From Styela clava (lineage: Eukaryota > Chordata > Ascidiacea > Stolidobranchia > Styelidae): 64,000 nucleotides of DNA. A program made the position numbers and the translations under genes. Below, one piece after another: positions 1 through 10,718 of this stretch. The stretch lies in NCBI RefSeq assembly GCF_964204865.1, contig NC_135259.1, positions 868,001 through 932,000 on the forward strand, in the 5' to 3' direction. A model generated the notes under the pieces. The model saw nothing but the letters and a program-made list of their open reading frames with translations, was not told the DNA's origin and searched no databases. How positions within the stretch are numbered: position 1 is the stretch's first letter; each line of letters opens with the position of its first letter.

Positions 1-156
1 TTTTTTTTTATTAAATGAGATTACCGTTACTGTGAAAGATTTGATAACACTTCGTTTTAATGTTTGTCCTCACATTATTGAGCATTGCTGTTTTTCTGAA
101 CCGATTTTTCCGGTTCTCCCTTTTGGCGAGCCAAATTTTTTTTATCCTATTATCGC
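1..156. repeat. Interior of an unclassified TIR element, copy 1 (left end outside window)
   Basis: This stretch matches 36035-36188, the middle of the better preserved copy at 35527-36591. The match stops at position 156, where a hAT element begins, and resumes at 2154. A short T run opens the window. No coding capacity is evident. The left end of this copy must lie upstream of the window. Confidence 0.7.
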
Positions 157-2153
157 TAGGGTTAGTTCGGATACCTATAATTTTCACTATCCGGATAACG
201 GATATATCCGGGTATTCCGCAGTTCTGTTGTAAATACTCACATATGTATTATTTTTCTTGAATATGAATTATTGTGCATTTTAATATTGCATGTGTCAAT
301 AAATAATAATTTAAGCTCAGTAGTCGTACCGATGTACAGCGGAATAATAAAATGAAACATTTTTTGAAAATATTGTGTCCTAATTTTTTTTCCCCCAACT
401 GCTAAGTTATTTTCCCTATTCAAATAATATGTAAAGATTTATATTATTTCTACTTTATTGTAAAGTTTTTTAAAAGTTTCTTTTTGTGTCTAGAGCCTCT
501 TTTCTTTAAATTTTGACTCGTACTAAATTTTAGTGTCGCAGACTCACAATGATAATTTCTGATCATCCGCACCTTTCTATCAATTGCAATGAAATTTAAT
601 ATTGTCATGTATAGTATTTTGTTTTCTATAATATTTGGTGATTTCTTGCACGACGAAATAAACTTTGTTAATATATACCACAAGAGCATACATATAAAAG
701 AAATCATGAACACAAAAAATCGTGCATTTCGAACATTTTATTTCGGTGAGAAAAGTATCCAAAAAATAGAATATAGGGGGAACAAATTCCGTGAAGTGTA
801 TAGGAAAATATAAGTCATTTGAACAAAAATTTTAATTGATGATTATGAAAAAACCGAAGTGGTCAGAAATTTCTTCTAATTTGAAAACTTCACTTATTTA
901 ACATGTCACTGTAAATATTCTCACGTTTGTACTAATTAGGCCACAACTTTAAATCTATTTCCATTCGAATACCTTTTAAACTAAATTAACAGAGCCAAAA
1001 CAATGCTGCGCCAGTTTTTGAACAACTTTACTTACCACCCTAAATGAGTAAACGAAAAACATGACACGATACAGAGTCTGTCACATTAAACTTTTCTGAA
1101 ATATTATAGACCATTTTGCAAACAAATTTGTTTGTGAAAGTTCCATGAAAACCATAAATGTAATAACAGCCTTTCCTCCTCATTTTGAAATTTTCGAAAA
1201 CGTCACTAATAAAGGCGGTCGAATTTTACAGGCTAATTATGTTATCATCGCCGATCGTTTTCTTCCGCATCGCGTTATTATTTGGGGAATTAACATCGGC
1301 ATTATGCCAGTTTTAATTTGAAAAGAAGTTACATCCCGTGAAAAGTTACCCTTGTTGTAAATTCAGTAAATACGATTATTACGAAATTTTGGCGATTCAA
1401 CAGCGCCTAAAATAGAGTCTTGTTTTATCTATCACTGGCTCATAAATCAAGAGTCGTGGTATTTTCGTTAGCATTCAATTCCTTATTGTCAGTTAAAAAT
1501 GTGTGTTTCAGATCTACTCTCTTAACGATAGATAGATACAACGATAGATAACATACTACGGCCATTTCAGTTCCGGGCGAAATAAAACAATTATCGGCGT
1601 TATATACCGACGAAACTGAACCCGACTTTTCTCCCGAAAATGTTGATATATAACTATAAGCTAATTAATATCTGCATTTATTGTACTAAATAAATTATAC
1701 TCATTGGAATTGCAATAATAGCTCAAATTTGATGAATTTTCAAGATAGCAAAAATAGGAAATTGGATTTGTTCGTGCAGCTTACCATTTATTTTCATATC
1801 TAGAGTAGAAATGCTTTTATTTTAAGGTAAGTCGGGCTCTTCTATACCGCAAATACGCAATAATCACATTTTTCTGCGTGTTTTGTGATGTAATACTATA
1901 GTCAAGTTCACTCCAGCATTACACGGATGACTAAAATATGCAGAGTGGTGTGGATATAAGTGAATATTATATGCTCTGAGAGATGTCATTGGCCACTCAA
2001 CAAAAAATATAAAAATCACTAATGCGCATATGCATTATTTATACTGCTCTATTATCCGGTTAACCGTTACAATAATATCCGGTTATCAGATAGCAAAATA
2101 CCTCTTGGTTAGTCGGTTATCCGGTTAACCGCTATCCGGATAATCCAACCCTA
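157..2153. mobile_element. hAT-type non-autonomous element (family 'TAGGGTTRG'), 1,997 bp
   Basis: The left end starts TAGGGTTAGTTCGGATA and the right end is the complement of TAGGGTTGGATTATCCGGAT, giving imperfect inverted termini. The flanks carry an 8-bp target duplication, attatcgc (149-156) and attttcgc (2154-2161). The duplicate locus near 36180-36190 has a single uninterrupted attatcgc, a clean empty site. The last ~100 bases hold several subterminal TATCCGGTTA-like repeats in both orientations, which in hAT elements are typical transposase-binding sites. No transposase ORF is visible, only short chance ORFs. hAT membership is inferred from the TSD length and end form. Confidence 0.88.
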
Positions 2154-2553
2154 ATTTTCGCCACCCTGCGGATACAATAATTAACAACAGCACGATATTT
2201 ACAAACACTTCCCATTTCAAACTTGATTCAACGTCGATCTAACACTGACAAAAACTAAAATAAATAAACACTGTCGCTCTATTTTGGGCTGCTAATTAGT
2301 AATTACCGCCCTCCCAAAAAGTTGGCCGAGCGTGATATCAGCTGATTTTTACATTTTACAAAAATGTATGTTTTTATTGAAATGTCTTTACGCCACCGGG
2401 TGACAGAATATGTTTAATATTTATCACTTACGACGTCGCAATCCGAAAACAACTCATATTCAGCGCTATCTGAAAGTGCGACTGCAGCAGGGCGATTCTG
2501 AAGGCGTGTGGTGAAAATTGGCGAGTGGCGATAATAGGATAACGTACGTTACG
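2154..2553. repeat. Right part of unclassified TIR element, copy 1
   Basis: It continues the 1-156 element after the hAT insertion and matches 36189-36591. It ends with GTGGCGATAATAGG followed by TAACGTACGTTA, the inverted counterpart of the left end seen in copy 2 near 35527-35562. No ORF of note. Superfamily not recognised. Confidence 0.65.
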
Positions 2554-3531
2554 TGTTCACTCACCTAAAATAATTGAAATATTTCACACACGCACCCACA
2601 CACACAACCATATAGAAGTTATTAAGTAAAGGGAACATGAAAAATTACTTGCCACACCATATTAATAAATTTATGGTGATTGCCAATGCCAAATTGATCA
2701 ATTTTATAAATGGGAGTGAACAGTAAAGATAAACTTTTATAAAAAAATATATTGTCAAGCTGATTATAGATGGAGTCAAATGCCAAATGCCCAACCAAAG
2801 TTGCCAGAATTGGGTGCATGAGGAGGTGGGCTAGACCACTTCATTGCCCAAACTAGAGCCTATTATTGCCAAATTATAGTCCAGATTGTAATAAGTATTT
2901 AAATCTATCAGTAACTTTATAAGTATGAGTAGACTAATTATAATAAATTAAGGTAGAAAGACAGGGTATAGGAATATGTTGGTTGCTAAGGTTATAAGGT
3001 TTTTTTTTTCATAAGATATTCACTTCTGCAAGGATAGAGGAATTAGGAATAAAGGAATTAGTATTGTTATTTCACAGGATCATTTCTTCATTTGATTATT
3101 GTGGCGTAATAGATGTCAACTCAAGTTTATCGTGGATAAGACATCAGCCTGCGAATTTTGTTGTTGTAGACACCATTTATATTCAATAAACTAGTCATTG
3201 TATTGATCATCATTGACACCATTTATATTCAATAAACTAGCTATTGTATTGATCATCACGGAACGACTGGAAAAACAGAAAATAAATCTGCAAGTAGGAT
3301 ATTCAAAGGTTACATATTTGGAAACAGCACTATCCTACACTTTTGTTTAGAATTAATTATTATTTCGAGTAGATATTGATTATTAGTTATCTATCTTTAA
3401 AACGCTAGTTCAAAGACCAGAGTTGAAATATGGTTGGGACACAGGGTGAATTCCTCGCAAACCATGCAGAAACTCTTAAACCACCCTGACCATTCGTATG
3501 TTGGCCTTCACATTAACTTCACAGCAGAACG
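2554..3531. other. Duplicated non-coding flank upstream of BEL-A copy 1
   Basis: The same sequence lies upstream of BEL-A copy 2 (36592-36910 plus 38303-38961), where a hAT element interrupts it. It contains a short CA-rich microsatellite near 2585-2610 and AATAAA-like motifs near 3183 and 3229. No gene is recognisable. It may be the remains of another repeat. Confidence 0.6.
3169..3260. repeat. 46-bp direct tandem duplication
   Basis: A block starting gacaccatttatattcaat occurs at 3169 and again at 3215 with one or two differences. The corresponding site in the other locus (about 38641-38690) holds a single copy, so this is a local duplication private to copy 1. Confidence 0.85.
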
Positions 3532-3829
3532 TGTTTCTAAGCCCCGGTATTTGTTAATTTATAAGTCTTATTTTTCATGTTTGTTTTATTTATTTAGCTA
3601 ATATTTGGAGTGATGATCATAAATTAGATTAAATTGTGTGTAATTACTGGAATAAACTGACTCATCGATGTTCATTAATACTGCGATAATGCAATAAAGT
3701 CAAAGCAACAAATGTTGGATGAACAATTTGGGATCGGGCTTTTTAAGTATTTCTGGTGTTACTAGCACATTGGATCACACGATATCACTCCACATCATAG
3801 TTAGGTGATAGCACCGCTTATTACCTACA
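3532..3829 (+). repeat. 5' LTR of BEL-A copy 1
   Basis: It begins TGTTTCTAAGCCCCGG and ends ATTACCTACA. It matches the 3' LTR at 10421-10718 with about nine substitutions, four or five of them in the first 45 bases. An AATAAA-like signal sits near 3692. A primer-binding site should follow at 3830, but I cannot assign a tRNA primer there. Confidence 0.9.
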
Positions 3830-3887
3830 TATTGGATTTAATCTAAATTTGACGTGTGCAACACTAACTGAACTAAACTATTAGACT

Positions 3888-5933
3888 ATGGCATCTACAA
3901 ATGATGAACCTACACAAGCATTCAAGCAGCAATGTGAAGTACATTCTCAAAATGTGGCAGATCTATGTCACGAACTGTCAACACTTCTATCCGATATTAA
4001 GAACAATGTACTTGTCGTAAAAGTCAAAGAAAATTTGGACATTGCATTAAATTCATGGCAAACATTGCAAAAATATATTTCTCCTGGAACTGATGGTGCA
4101 TCTGTCCCGGTTGCATAAGAAGAAATTGAAACGGCTAAATTACAACTGGCAAGGGCTGAAGAGACTCAAAGGCTGTGGGACATAAAATACCAGAGATATT
4201 TAGAGTCTTGTGTGACATCAAGTCGAAGTAAATCACACAAAAGTAAAAAATCTCGTCACTCTCATCAATCTCTTTCATCAATGTCATCTGTTTCAAGTCT
4301 AGCAAAGGCACGTTTAATTGAACTAGCAGCTGCTGAAAAAGTTGAGCAAGCACAAGCACAGTTGGCTCAATCTAGACTACAAGCAGAATTCAATCAACGT
4401 CAAGCTGAATTGCAACTCGAAATATCCTTGAGAAATGCCCAGCTACAAATGGAAAAAGCTCAAGTAATAGCTACAGCAAGTAGTGTCCGATCTTCAAGGC
4501 ATAGCTTCCGCCATTCGCAAACTACTAGCATCTCACCACCACCTGTGTTACAAATCAGAGACTACACTGTGGATTCTATCCCTGTTACATCACAAAGTGT
4601 TTTGATGCACCCTGTGTCTAACTGTGTTACCACTGCTGACATACCAACCCATATTACCACTCGCCCGAGTGAACCAATGTTGTCTATGGGCCCGGCAATT
4701 GCAACAAGTTCTGGTCATTTGCATTCCCATCAACCCATGTTCTCTAGCTCTCCAGCTTCCCCTGCGAAACTGGCAGACAATGGCTTTCTTCAAAGCACTA
4801 GCGGAATGCAAATATACACAAGCTCAGCAGCTATCACAGTCAGTCACAGCTAAATCCACTCACAAGAAATTTTTATCCACAAGTTGGTATGTCTGTGAAC
4901 ACAAGAGCACCTGAACTATTGCAAAGCCATTCCACCAGGCCTGTGATGTCAACACTACCACGGCAAGGTTTGATGCCATCATATGAATTTCCTTCGTACA
5001 ACATAAACCGTCCAGCTACTAATGTTCAACCAAGGAACGCAGCTAGCAAGGATGATTTATTTGCACTTATGCAAACAGTGCGTCAAGGGTTCACTTTGGC
5101 TAAGCTAGATCCAATTACATTTGATGGTAACCCTGAGTATTATCATTCATTCATCCAAGGCTTCGAAAACATGATTGATAGACATCCATATCCGCCTGAT
5201 GTGAAGTTAGCACAGCTCATTCAAATGTGTAAAGGAAAGGCGAAAGACGCAATCAAGCATCTGGTTGTGATAACACCTGCAGCAGAAGGAAATGGCATGG
5301 CAAGAAAAACTTTGGAATTCAGATTCGGAAATCAAACTTTGGTGATTGAAGCAATTATAAAGCAGCTCACTGCTGGTCCTCCCTCAGCTAAAGGCTAACG
5401 ATGCTGAAGCGCTTTATGACCTTGCTGTGAAGATGGGAAATTGCTATGTTATACTTTCTCATTGGAAGAAGGAACACATGCTTGATGCACAATCGTATCT
5501 GCGAGACATCTTTGATCGATTGCCATATCATGTACAAATGGACTATCTCAGAGATGAATCATGGAAAAATGGTCCTATTCCATCCTACATGCATTTACTA
5601 GAATATGTTGAAAGAAGAGCTCACCTGAGCAACACATTTTATGGTCGACTCATGGCCGAACGCTATGTCAAAAGTAGGCAGCAGGTTAACCCTAGACCTC
5701 GCTCAGCTAAGACATACACAACCACAAGTTCTACAATTGCAACTACAAGGGAAAAGAAAAGTGACAACAAATTCACCAAGAACACTCAAATTCAATGTCT
5801 ATGTTGTGGTGATTCACACTTTCTGTATCACTGCACGAAGTTCAAAGATAAAGATACCAAAGAGAGACTTTTAGAGACTTCGTTCGAGAATACAAGGCAT
5901 GCTTCAACTGTTTGCGTGCAGGACACAACGTAA
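3888..5933 (+). pseudogene. gag: BEL-A gag-like region, broken (copy 1)
   Basis: This would encode the capsid-like Gag portion that packages element RNA. Reading starts at an ATG 58 bases after the 5' LTR. An in-frame TAA at 4116-4118 is followed in the same frame by a glutamine/alanine-rich, probably coiled-coil stretch (about 4230-4480). Later frame changes occur near 4850, 5395 and 5900. Around 4990-5640 lies the BEL Gag core, with residues such as KLDPITFDGNPEYYHSFIQG. A zinc-knuckle-like CLCCGDSHFLYHC follows near 5800, and a second CFNCL-type knuckle near 5900 sits in another frame. Copy 1 has small insertions near 5290, 5382 and 5440 that copy 2 lacks. Non-functional. Confidence 0.85.
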
Positions 5934-7056
5934 AGGATTGCAAGTTAACAACTGTGGAAAGAAACACCACACACTTCTTCATGATGACACCCTGTCTTCT
6001 CAGAAACCTGTTAATTCTAATGCAAAATCCAGTGGCTCAAATGGGCCCGGTGTGAGTAATGTGCATGCAAATTTTATTTCACCTAATATAGAAAATTATC
6101 CTGTGCGACTTATGGTTGTACCAGTCAAGGTTTCTGCTAATGATTCTGATTGTTATTCATTTACATATGCTTTCCTTGATTATGGCTCGTCACGTTCATT
6201 TTGCACCACTGATCTTGCTAAGAGCTTAGGCCTTCAAGGTGAAACTGAGGGGTGTACTATTCACACTGCCAGTGGTTCAAAGCCCCACTCAGGAAAGAGA
6301 GTATCTTTCACTATTACTGGTATTAACGAGCCTAACGAAATATGTATAAATAATATTTTGACTTTTGATGGTATTCCTGATTTGCATGACTCTATCCCAC
6401 ATCAGGAAATAGTGGAACAGTATCCACACTTGCATGGTTTATCTTTCCCCGAAGTAAATGGCACCATTAAAGTGCTGATAGGTTCTGATGTATTGGGACA
6501 ATTTCCCATCTCAGACACATGTGTTGGTGAACAAGGCTCACCAACTGCTTACCATACAATGTTAGGTTGGGCTCTAGCAGGTCCTGACAAAAATGCTCAA
6601 ATTTCAAATTGTGTCGATGTCAATTTTTTGAAAGCAGGTTATAGTTATGCAAATTCTATTGAGGAAAGTACTAATTTATCTATGTGTCATATTTGTGGTC
6701 ATGATTTTGTTGATTTATATGCTGATCCATGTACTACAGAGTTTTCTGTCGATGACAAGAAAGCATTGAGCATTATGGCAGATACAGTGAAAATGGTAAA
6801 TGGTAGGTATCAAATTGCCTTACCCCGGGTATCTGATAATGTAACCCTTCCTAATAATCGTTTTATAGCTGAAAAGAGGCTAGTATATCTCAAGCGAAAA
6901 TTCCTGAAAGACCCAAATCTTTTCCAAAAATACAAAGATAAAATACACGAATACACCAGAATGGTTATGCAGAATACTTACCCATACATGAATTGCCACA
7001 CAGTAACAGAACATCATATTTCCAACATCACTATACTGGCCAAAAATTTCGGGTAG
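5899..7056 (+). CDS. pol: BEL-A aspartic protease and RT-leader region (copy 1)
   Basis: A 385-codon open frame. Near residue 20 it has the CGKKHHTLLH sequence that follows the knuckle in BEL elements. The retropepsin-like (Peptidase_A17 / DUF1758-type) region covers roughly residues 65-225. The active-site loop reads FLDYGSS where the family has D-S/T-G, so the catalytic aspartate is present but its partner is tyrosine. The second half has LIGSDVLG and MLGWALAGP, typical of BEL proteases. The C-terminal ~100 residues are the linker into RT. The frame stops just before the RT core, which continues in an overlapping frame, so a frameshift separates them. The annotated start is only the first ATG, because this part normally belongs to a polyprotein. 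Confidence 0.85.
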   Translation: MLQLFACRTQRKGLQVNNCGKKHHTLLHDDTLSSQKPVNSNAKSSGSNGPGVSNVHANFISPNIENYPVRLMVVPVKVSANDSDCYSFTYAFLDYGSSRSFCTTDLAKSLGLQGETEGCTIHTASGSKPHSGKRVSFTITGINEPNEICINNILTFDGIPDLHDSIPHQEIVEQYPHLHGLSFPEVNGTIKVLIGSDVLGQFPISDTCVGEQGSPTAYHTMLGWALAGPDKNAQISNCVDVNFLKAGYSYANSIEESTNLSMCHICGHDFVDLYADPCTTEFSVDDKKALSIMADTVKMVNGRYQIALPRVSDNVTLPNNRFIAEKRLVYLKRKFLKDPNLFQKYKDKIHEYTRMVMQNTYPYMNCHTVTEHHISNITILAKNFG

Positions 7057-7853
7057 TATTTGATTGTTCAGCCGAGTTTCAAGGCACTTGTTTGAATAAC
7101 AACTTGTTATCAGGTCCTTTCAATACTAATACATTGGTTGGTGTTCTCTTGCGTTTCCGACAGGAACCCGTTGCGGTAAATTGTGACATCCCTCAAATGT
7201 TTCATAGAATTCGGGTAAATCCACCTGATTGCGATTCCATGCGATTTCTATGGTGGCCCAATGATGATTTATCCCGAGACCCTGTTGAGCTAAAAATGTT
7301 GAGTCATATATTTGGTTGTAAGAGTTCTCCATCTGTTGCTACATTTGCGCTACGAAAGGTAGCTGATGATAATTTATCCAATGCTGACTCTGTCACTATT
7401 GAAACTGTTAATCGTAATTTTTTCGTGGATGATTGTTTGAAAAGTTTGCCTACTGCTGACCAAACCGTCAGTTTGATATCTCAACTACGTAAGCTATTAG
7501 ATACATGTGGTTTTCATCTTGCTAAGTTCATAAGCAATGACCAAGCTGTTTTAGATTCTATACCCGATGAAGATAAAGCCCCATCTATGGAAGATTTTGA
7601 CATTCAAGGTGATTCCTCAAATAAGACACTCGGTGTGCATTGGCGCATTGATGCTGACAAATTCGTAATACGTATAAATGTAGAGCCTCGTCCTCTAACA
7701 CGGTGGGGTATTTTGTCAATGGTTAGTCAAGTATTTGACCCATTAGGATTTGTCCGGCCATTTATCTTGCCCGCAAAACCTATTCTTCGCGAGTTGTGCG
7801 ATAAAGGTTATTGCTGGGATGATAACATTTCTGGCCCACCTAGAGAAAGTTGA
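6993..7853 (+). CDS. pol: BEL-A reverse transcriptase domain (copy 1)
   Basis: A 286-codon open frame holding most of a Pao-type reverse transcriptase, which copies element RNA into cDNA. Visible motifs in order are FRVVFDCSAEFQGTCLNN, VNCDIPQMFHRI (first catalytic aspartate), MRFLWW, a thumb-side FGCKSSPSVATFALRK, and the FFVDD box with the catalytic aspartate pair near residue 147. The connection segment follows (TRWGILSMVSQVFDPLGFVRPF). The frame overlaps the protease frame in another phase and ends at a TGA (7851-7853). The same frame then continues into RNase H, so that stop is a single nonsense change. Copy 2 has an additional earlier stop. Confidence 0.9.
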   Translation: MPHSNRTSYFQHHYTGQKFRVVFDCSAEFQGTCLNNNLLSGPFNTNTLVGVLLRFRQEPVAVNCDIPQMFHRIRVNPPDCDSMRFLWWPNDDLSRDPVELKMLSHIFGCKSSPSVATFALRKVADDNLSNADSVTIETVNRNFFVDDCLKSLPTADQTVSLISQLRKLLDTCGFHLAKFISNDQAVLDSIPDEDKAPSMEDFDIQGDSSNKTLGVHWRIDADKFVIRINVEPRPLTRWGILSMVSQVFDPLGFVRPFILPAKPILRELCDKGYCWDDNISGPPRES

Positions 7854-7889
7854 GAAAATTGGATCGCTTCATTATCAAACCTAAATTAT

Positions 7890-8550
7890 TTGTCTATTCC
7901 TCGTTGTTTCAAGCCAGCTGACTTCACACCCACTGAGGTACAGTTGCATTTGTTCTGTGACGCTAGCAGAGTTGGTTATGGTTGTTCGAGTTATTTGCGT
8001 ATGATTGATGCAGCAAATAACATTCATGTTGTTTTTGTGAGAGGCGTTTCCCGTGTCACCCCCAAGCAACCTATTACTATACCACGTCTCGAAGTGGTAT
8101 CTGCAGTTGCTGCTGCAGAGTTGGCCAGATCTATTGTTAAAGAGTTAGATTATAAAATTGATAAAGTTCTGTACTGGACAGACTCGACTTCAGTGCTTCA
8201 GTTTTTGAACAACCGTGCTGAAAGTTTCCAAGTCTAGTCTTTGGTTTGATGGCCCAGAGTTTTTGTGCAAGGATGAGTCCTTTTGGCCCGCTCGCCCTTG
8301 TAATGTTCCAATTTCAGGTGTTAATTGTCCAATTGCATCTGAGTTTAGAGGCAACTATTTATCTACTGATTGTGAATATGAATCTCCATTCCCCCCATTT
8401 TTCATTAGATATTCCAAGTTTGAAAAACTACAGCGTGCTATGGTTTGGTTGATGCGTTTTCAAGGATACATGAGATGGAAGTATCTTAAATGTGACCGAG
8501 TTCCTGCATCTCGATTCATTTCTGTAGAGGAACTGAGAAATGCTAGTTGA
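7890..8550 (+). CDS. pol: BEL-A RNase H and connection, with internal deletion (copy 1)
   Basis: The first frame (7890-8237) is in phase with RT and carries the BEL RNase H signatures FCDASRVGYG, IPRLEVVSAVAAAEL and WTDSTSVLQFLNN, the expected acidic residues for RNA-strand removal. After AESFQV the frame stops. A second frame (8215-8550) resumes with the conserved SLWFDGPEFL tail that precedes the integrase. Known BEL proteins have about 40-50 residues between these two blocks (the 'ANRV...NPADxxSRG' stretch), and they are missing here. This indicates a deletion near 8235, shared with copy 2. RNase H is probably inactive in this context. Confidence 0.8.
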
Positions 8551-9814
8551 ACAAAAACAGAAATTGAAGTCTACACTGGCCAAGCCTCTACTAAAGTGTG
8601 ACCCTTTCATACAAGATGGTATTATGCGTATGAGAGGACGGCTTGAAAAATCTGATTTGCCAGAGCAACAGAAGAATCCAATCATCTTGCCACCTCACCA
8701 TCATGTAACAAAGCTGATCATCGACATGCATCATAAAAATACAGGTCACTCTGGAACTCTCCATGTTCTTGCGTCAGTTAGAGAAAGATATTGGATATTA
8801 CGGGGACAATCAGCTGTAGTAAAAGTCATCAGAGAATGTATACCATGCAGAGAAAGATCTGCTCGTACAGGCGAGCAGTGGATGGCAGACCTCCCCAGCT
8901 GTAGAGTTGTTCCTGGAAAGAAACCGTTCGAATCTACATTTGTAGACTACCTTGGCCCAATCAAGGTCAAGCTTGGTCGAAATGAATACAAGCGCTATGG
9001 ATGTCTTTTTACTTGCATGGCCACACGTGCCGTACATATTGAAGTTGCAGAGTCACTTGATACATCAGCATTTCTACAAGCGTTTTTCCGATTCACTGAC
9101 AGACGCTCAAGACCTATCCACGTATATTCGGATAATGGTACAAATTTTATAGGCGGAGAGAAAGAGTTGAGAGAGGGAATTAGAAACTGGAACAAACATG
9201 TGATTGACAAGTCATTATCTCAAAAAGAAATTCAATGGCACTTCTCACCTCCATTGGCCAGTCATCAATCAGGTGTCGTGGAGCGATTAGTTCGAGAAGT
9301 CAAGAAAACATTACGTGCTATCACTGAAGGTCGATCATTTTCAGATTATTCATTGTGGTCCTTCCTAACTGGCGTTGAAAGGATATTAAATGATAGACCA
9401 CTCACACCACTAAGTGATGATCCTAAAGACTTAAATGTTTTGACACCAAATTCAATTCTAATTGCCAAACTTGATCCATCTCTACCTTTAGACAAATTTA
9501 TGAAGACTGATGATTATAGAAGAACATGGCGATATTCACAAAGGCTCCTGGATTTATTCTGGGATAGATGGAAGAAAGAATATTTGCCTCTGCTACAAGA
9601 AAGACAAAAATGGCACACTACACAAAGAAATCTGGAAGTTGGCGATTTGGTGTTGATGTTTGATGATAGTTCCCCTCGCAGTCATTGGCCGAAGGCGATT
9701 GTTGATGAGACATACCCTGACAAGCATGGTATTGTTCGAAGGGTTAAAGTCCGTACTGCAAATTCTACTTATGTACGGGATGTTCGCAAGCTGTGCTTGT
9801 TAGAGGCCATATAG
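8540..9814 (+). CDS. pol: BEL-A integrase (copy 1), intact frame
   Basis: A 424-codon uninterrupted frame covering the whole integrase, which inserts element cDNA. The N-terminal zinc-binding region carries histidines in IDMHHKNTGHSG and cysteines in ECIPCRERS (about residues 60-110). The catalytic core has D in FVDYLGPI, D in VYSDNGTNFIGG and E in SGVVERLVREVKK, the D,D,E triad. The C-terminus (about residues 320-424) is the DUF5641-like module with GDLVLMFDD and STYVRDVRKLCLLE. The frame is phase-shifted from the preceding block. Copy 2 has a nonsense codon in the zinc-binding region, so only this copy keeps an open integrase. Confidence 0.92.
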   Translation: MLVEQKQKLKSTLAKPLLKCDPFIQDGIMRMRGRLEKSDLPEQQKNPIILPPHHHVTKLIIDMHHKNTGHSGTLHVLASVRERYWILRGQSAVVKVIRECIPCRERSARTGEQWMADLPSCRVVPGKKPFESTFVDYLGPIKVKLGRNEYKRYGCLFTCMATRAVHIEVAESLDTSAFLQAFFRFTDRRSRPIHVYSDNGTNFIGGEKELREGIRNWNKHVIDKSLSQKEIQWHFSPPLASHQSGVVERLVREVKKTLRAITEGRSFSDYSLWSFLTGVERILNDRPLTPLSDDPKDLNVLTPNSILIAKLDPSLPLDKFMKTDDYRRTWRYSQRLLDLFWDRWKKEYLPLLQERQKWHTTQRNLEVGDLVLMFDDSSPRSHWPKAIVDETYPDKHGIVRRVKVRTANSTYVRDVRKLCLLEAI

Positions 9815-10420
9815 TGACACGCACATACACACACATTGTACATAACATGCACCTATTCACAACATACATACCGCAACAGGAATTATGCTTGTACCACATT
9901 CCTACCCTTTCCTTAGAGATTCTCGTTTACCATTTTTATGTATCTCTAATGGTGCTCATTCTTTCAGATTAATTATTTCTGATTAATTTTTGTGTGTTTC
10001 ACACATTGTGTTGTTTGAACATTTCTTTTATTGCTTTAACAGATTACATAAAATGCTTTTCATTTTCTCTAATTTGGGCCCGGTATGTAAGAAATGTTTC
10101 CTCATTTTAATTATGGTCACTAGTTTGTGTTCCAGAAAAGTGTTTCGTAATATCTATTTTTTGCAATCATGCCAGTCTTGCGATAATCGTTCAATTTTAC
10201 AAGCGTAGTACATTCGTATTCAGCTAAATGGAGTGATTATTATCCTAAATTTGATATTAATAGTTATTTCCACATATTATTCCCATGGTTAATACATGAC
10301 AAGTCCCAAATATATATTTTATGGAGCCAACTTGGCTGTATATTCTGACCAATAATCTGGCATCTGTAAATTCTCCCGCACGCCGCTCTCTTCTTTCTGA
10401 GTTTTTAGTGAGCGCACCTC
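9815..10420 (+). other. BEL-A 3' untranslated region (copy 1)
   Basis: About 600 bases between the integrase stop and the 3' LTR, with a CA-rich start near 9815-9870 and no credible gene. A GGGCCCGGTATGTAAGAAATG block near 10076 resembles the 3' region of the BEL-B relics (for example 27168 and 13793), which supports common descent of the families. A fragment of this UTR recurs at 34537-35350. Confidence 0.8.
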
Positions 10421-10718
10421 TGTTTCTAAGCCCCGGAATTTGTCAATTTGTAAGTCGTATTTTTCATGTTTGTTTTATTTATTTAGCTAATATTTGGAGT
10501 GATGATCATAGATTAGATTAAATTGTGTGTAATTACTGGAATAAACTGACTCATCGATGTTCATTACTACTGCGATAATGCAATAAAGTCAAAGCAACAA
10601 ATGTTGGATGAACTATTTGGGATCGGGCTTTTTAAGTATTTCTGGTGTTACTCGCACATTGGATCACACGATATTACTCCACATCATAGTTAGGTGATAG
10701 CACCGCTTATTACCTACA
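10421..10718 (+). repeat. 3' LTR of BEL-A copy 1
   Basis: A 298-bp repeat of 3532-3829, beginning TGTTTCTAAGCCCC and ending TTACCTACA. At least four differences from its 5' LTR are also found between the two LTRs of copy 2. Those mutations therefore arose before the locus was duplicated. Confidence 0.9.

Larger units (their letters stand above)
3532..10718 (+). mobile_element. BEL/Pao LTR retrotransposon 'BEL-A', copy 1
   Basis: The element is bounded by 298-bp direct repeats that begin TG and end CA. Between them the + strand encodes, in BEL/Pao order, a gag with zinc knuckles, an aspartic protease, a reverse transcriptase, RNase H and an integrase. The reading frame is broken by in-frame stops and frameshifts, so a Gag-Pol polyprotein cannot be made. 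The two LTRs differ at about nine positions. No target-site duplication is seen (gaacg before, ctcac after), and there is no obvious polypurine tract before the 3' LTR. Both flanks are shared with copy 2 (38962-47730). Confidence 0.93.

Noticed and set aside
32-355. 107-codon ORF at the window start
   Set aside because: It crosses the border of the hAT insertion at 157 and so cannot be an ancestral gene.
4116-4118. In-frame stop in gag as a programmed readthrough site
   Set aside because: It lies early in gag, not at the gag-pol border, and the same element has many other stops and frameshifts. Decay is simpler.
7030-7056. Programmed frameshift between protease and RT
   Set aside because: BEL elements normally use one polyprotein frame. 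The overlap region has a short A run (ccaaaaattt), but several other unrelated shifts occur in the same element.
3888-9814. BEL-A as an endogenous virus with an envelope gene
   Set aside because: Nothing resembling an envelope lies between the integrase and the 3' LTR. The ~600 bases there are non-coding.
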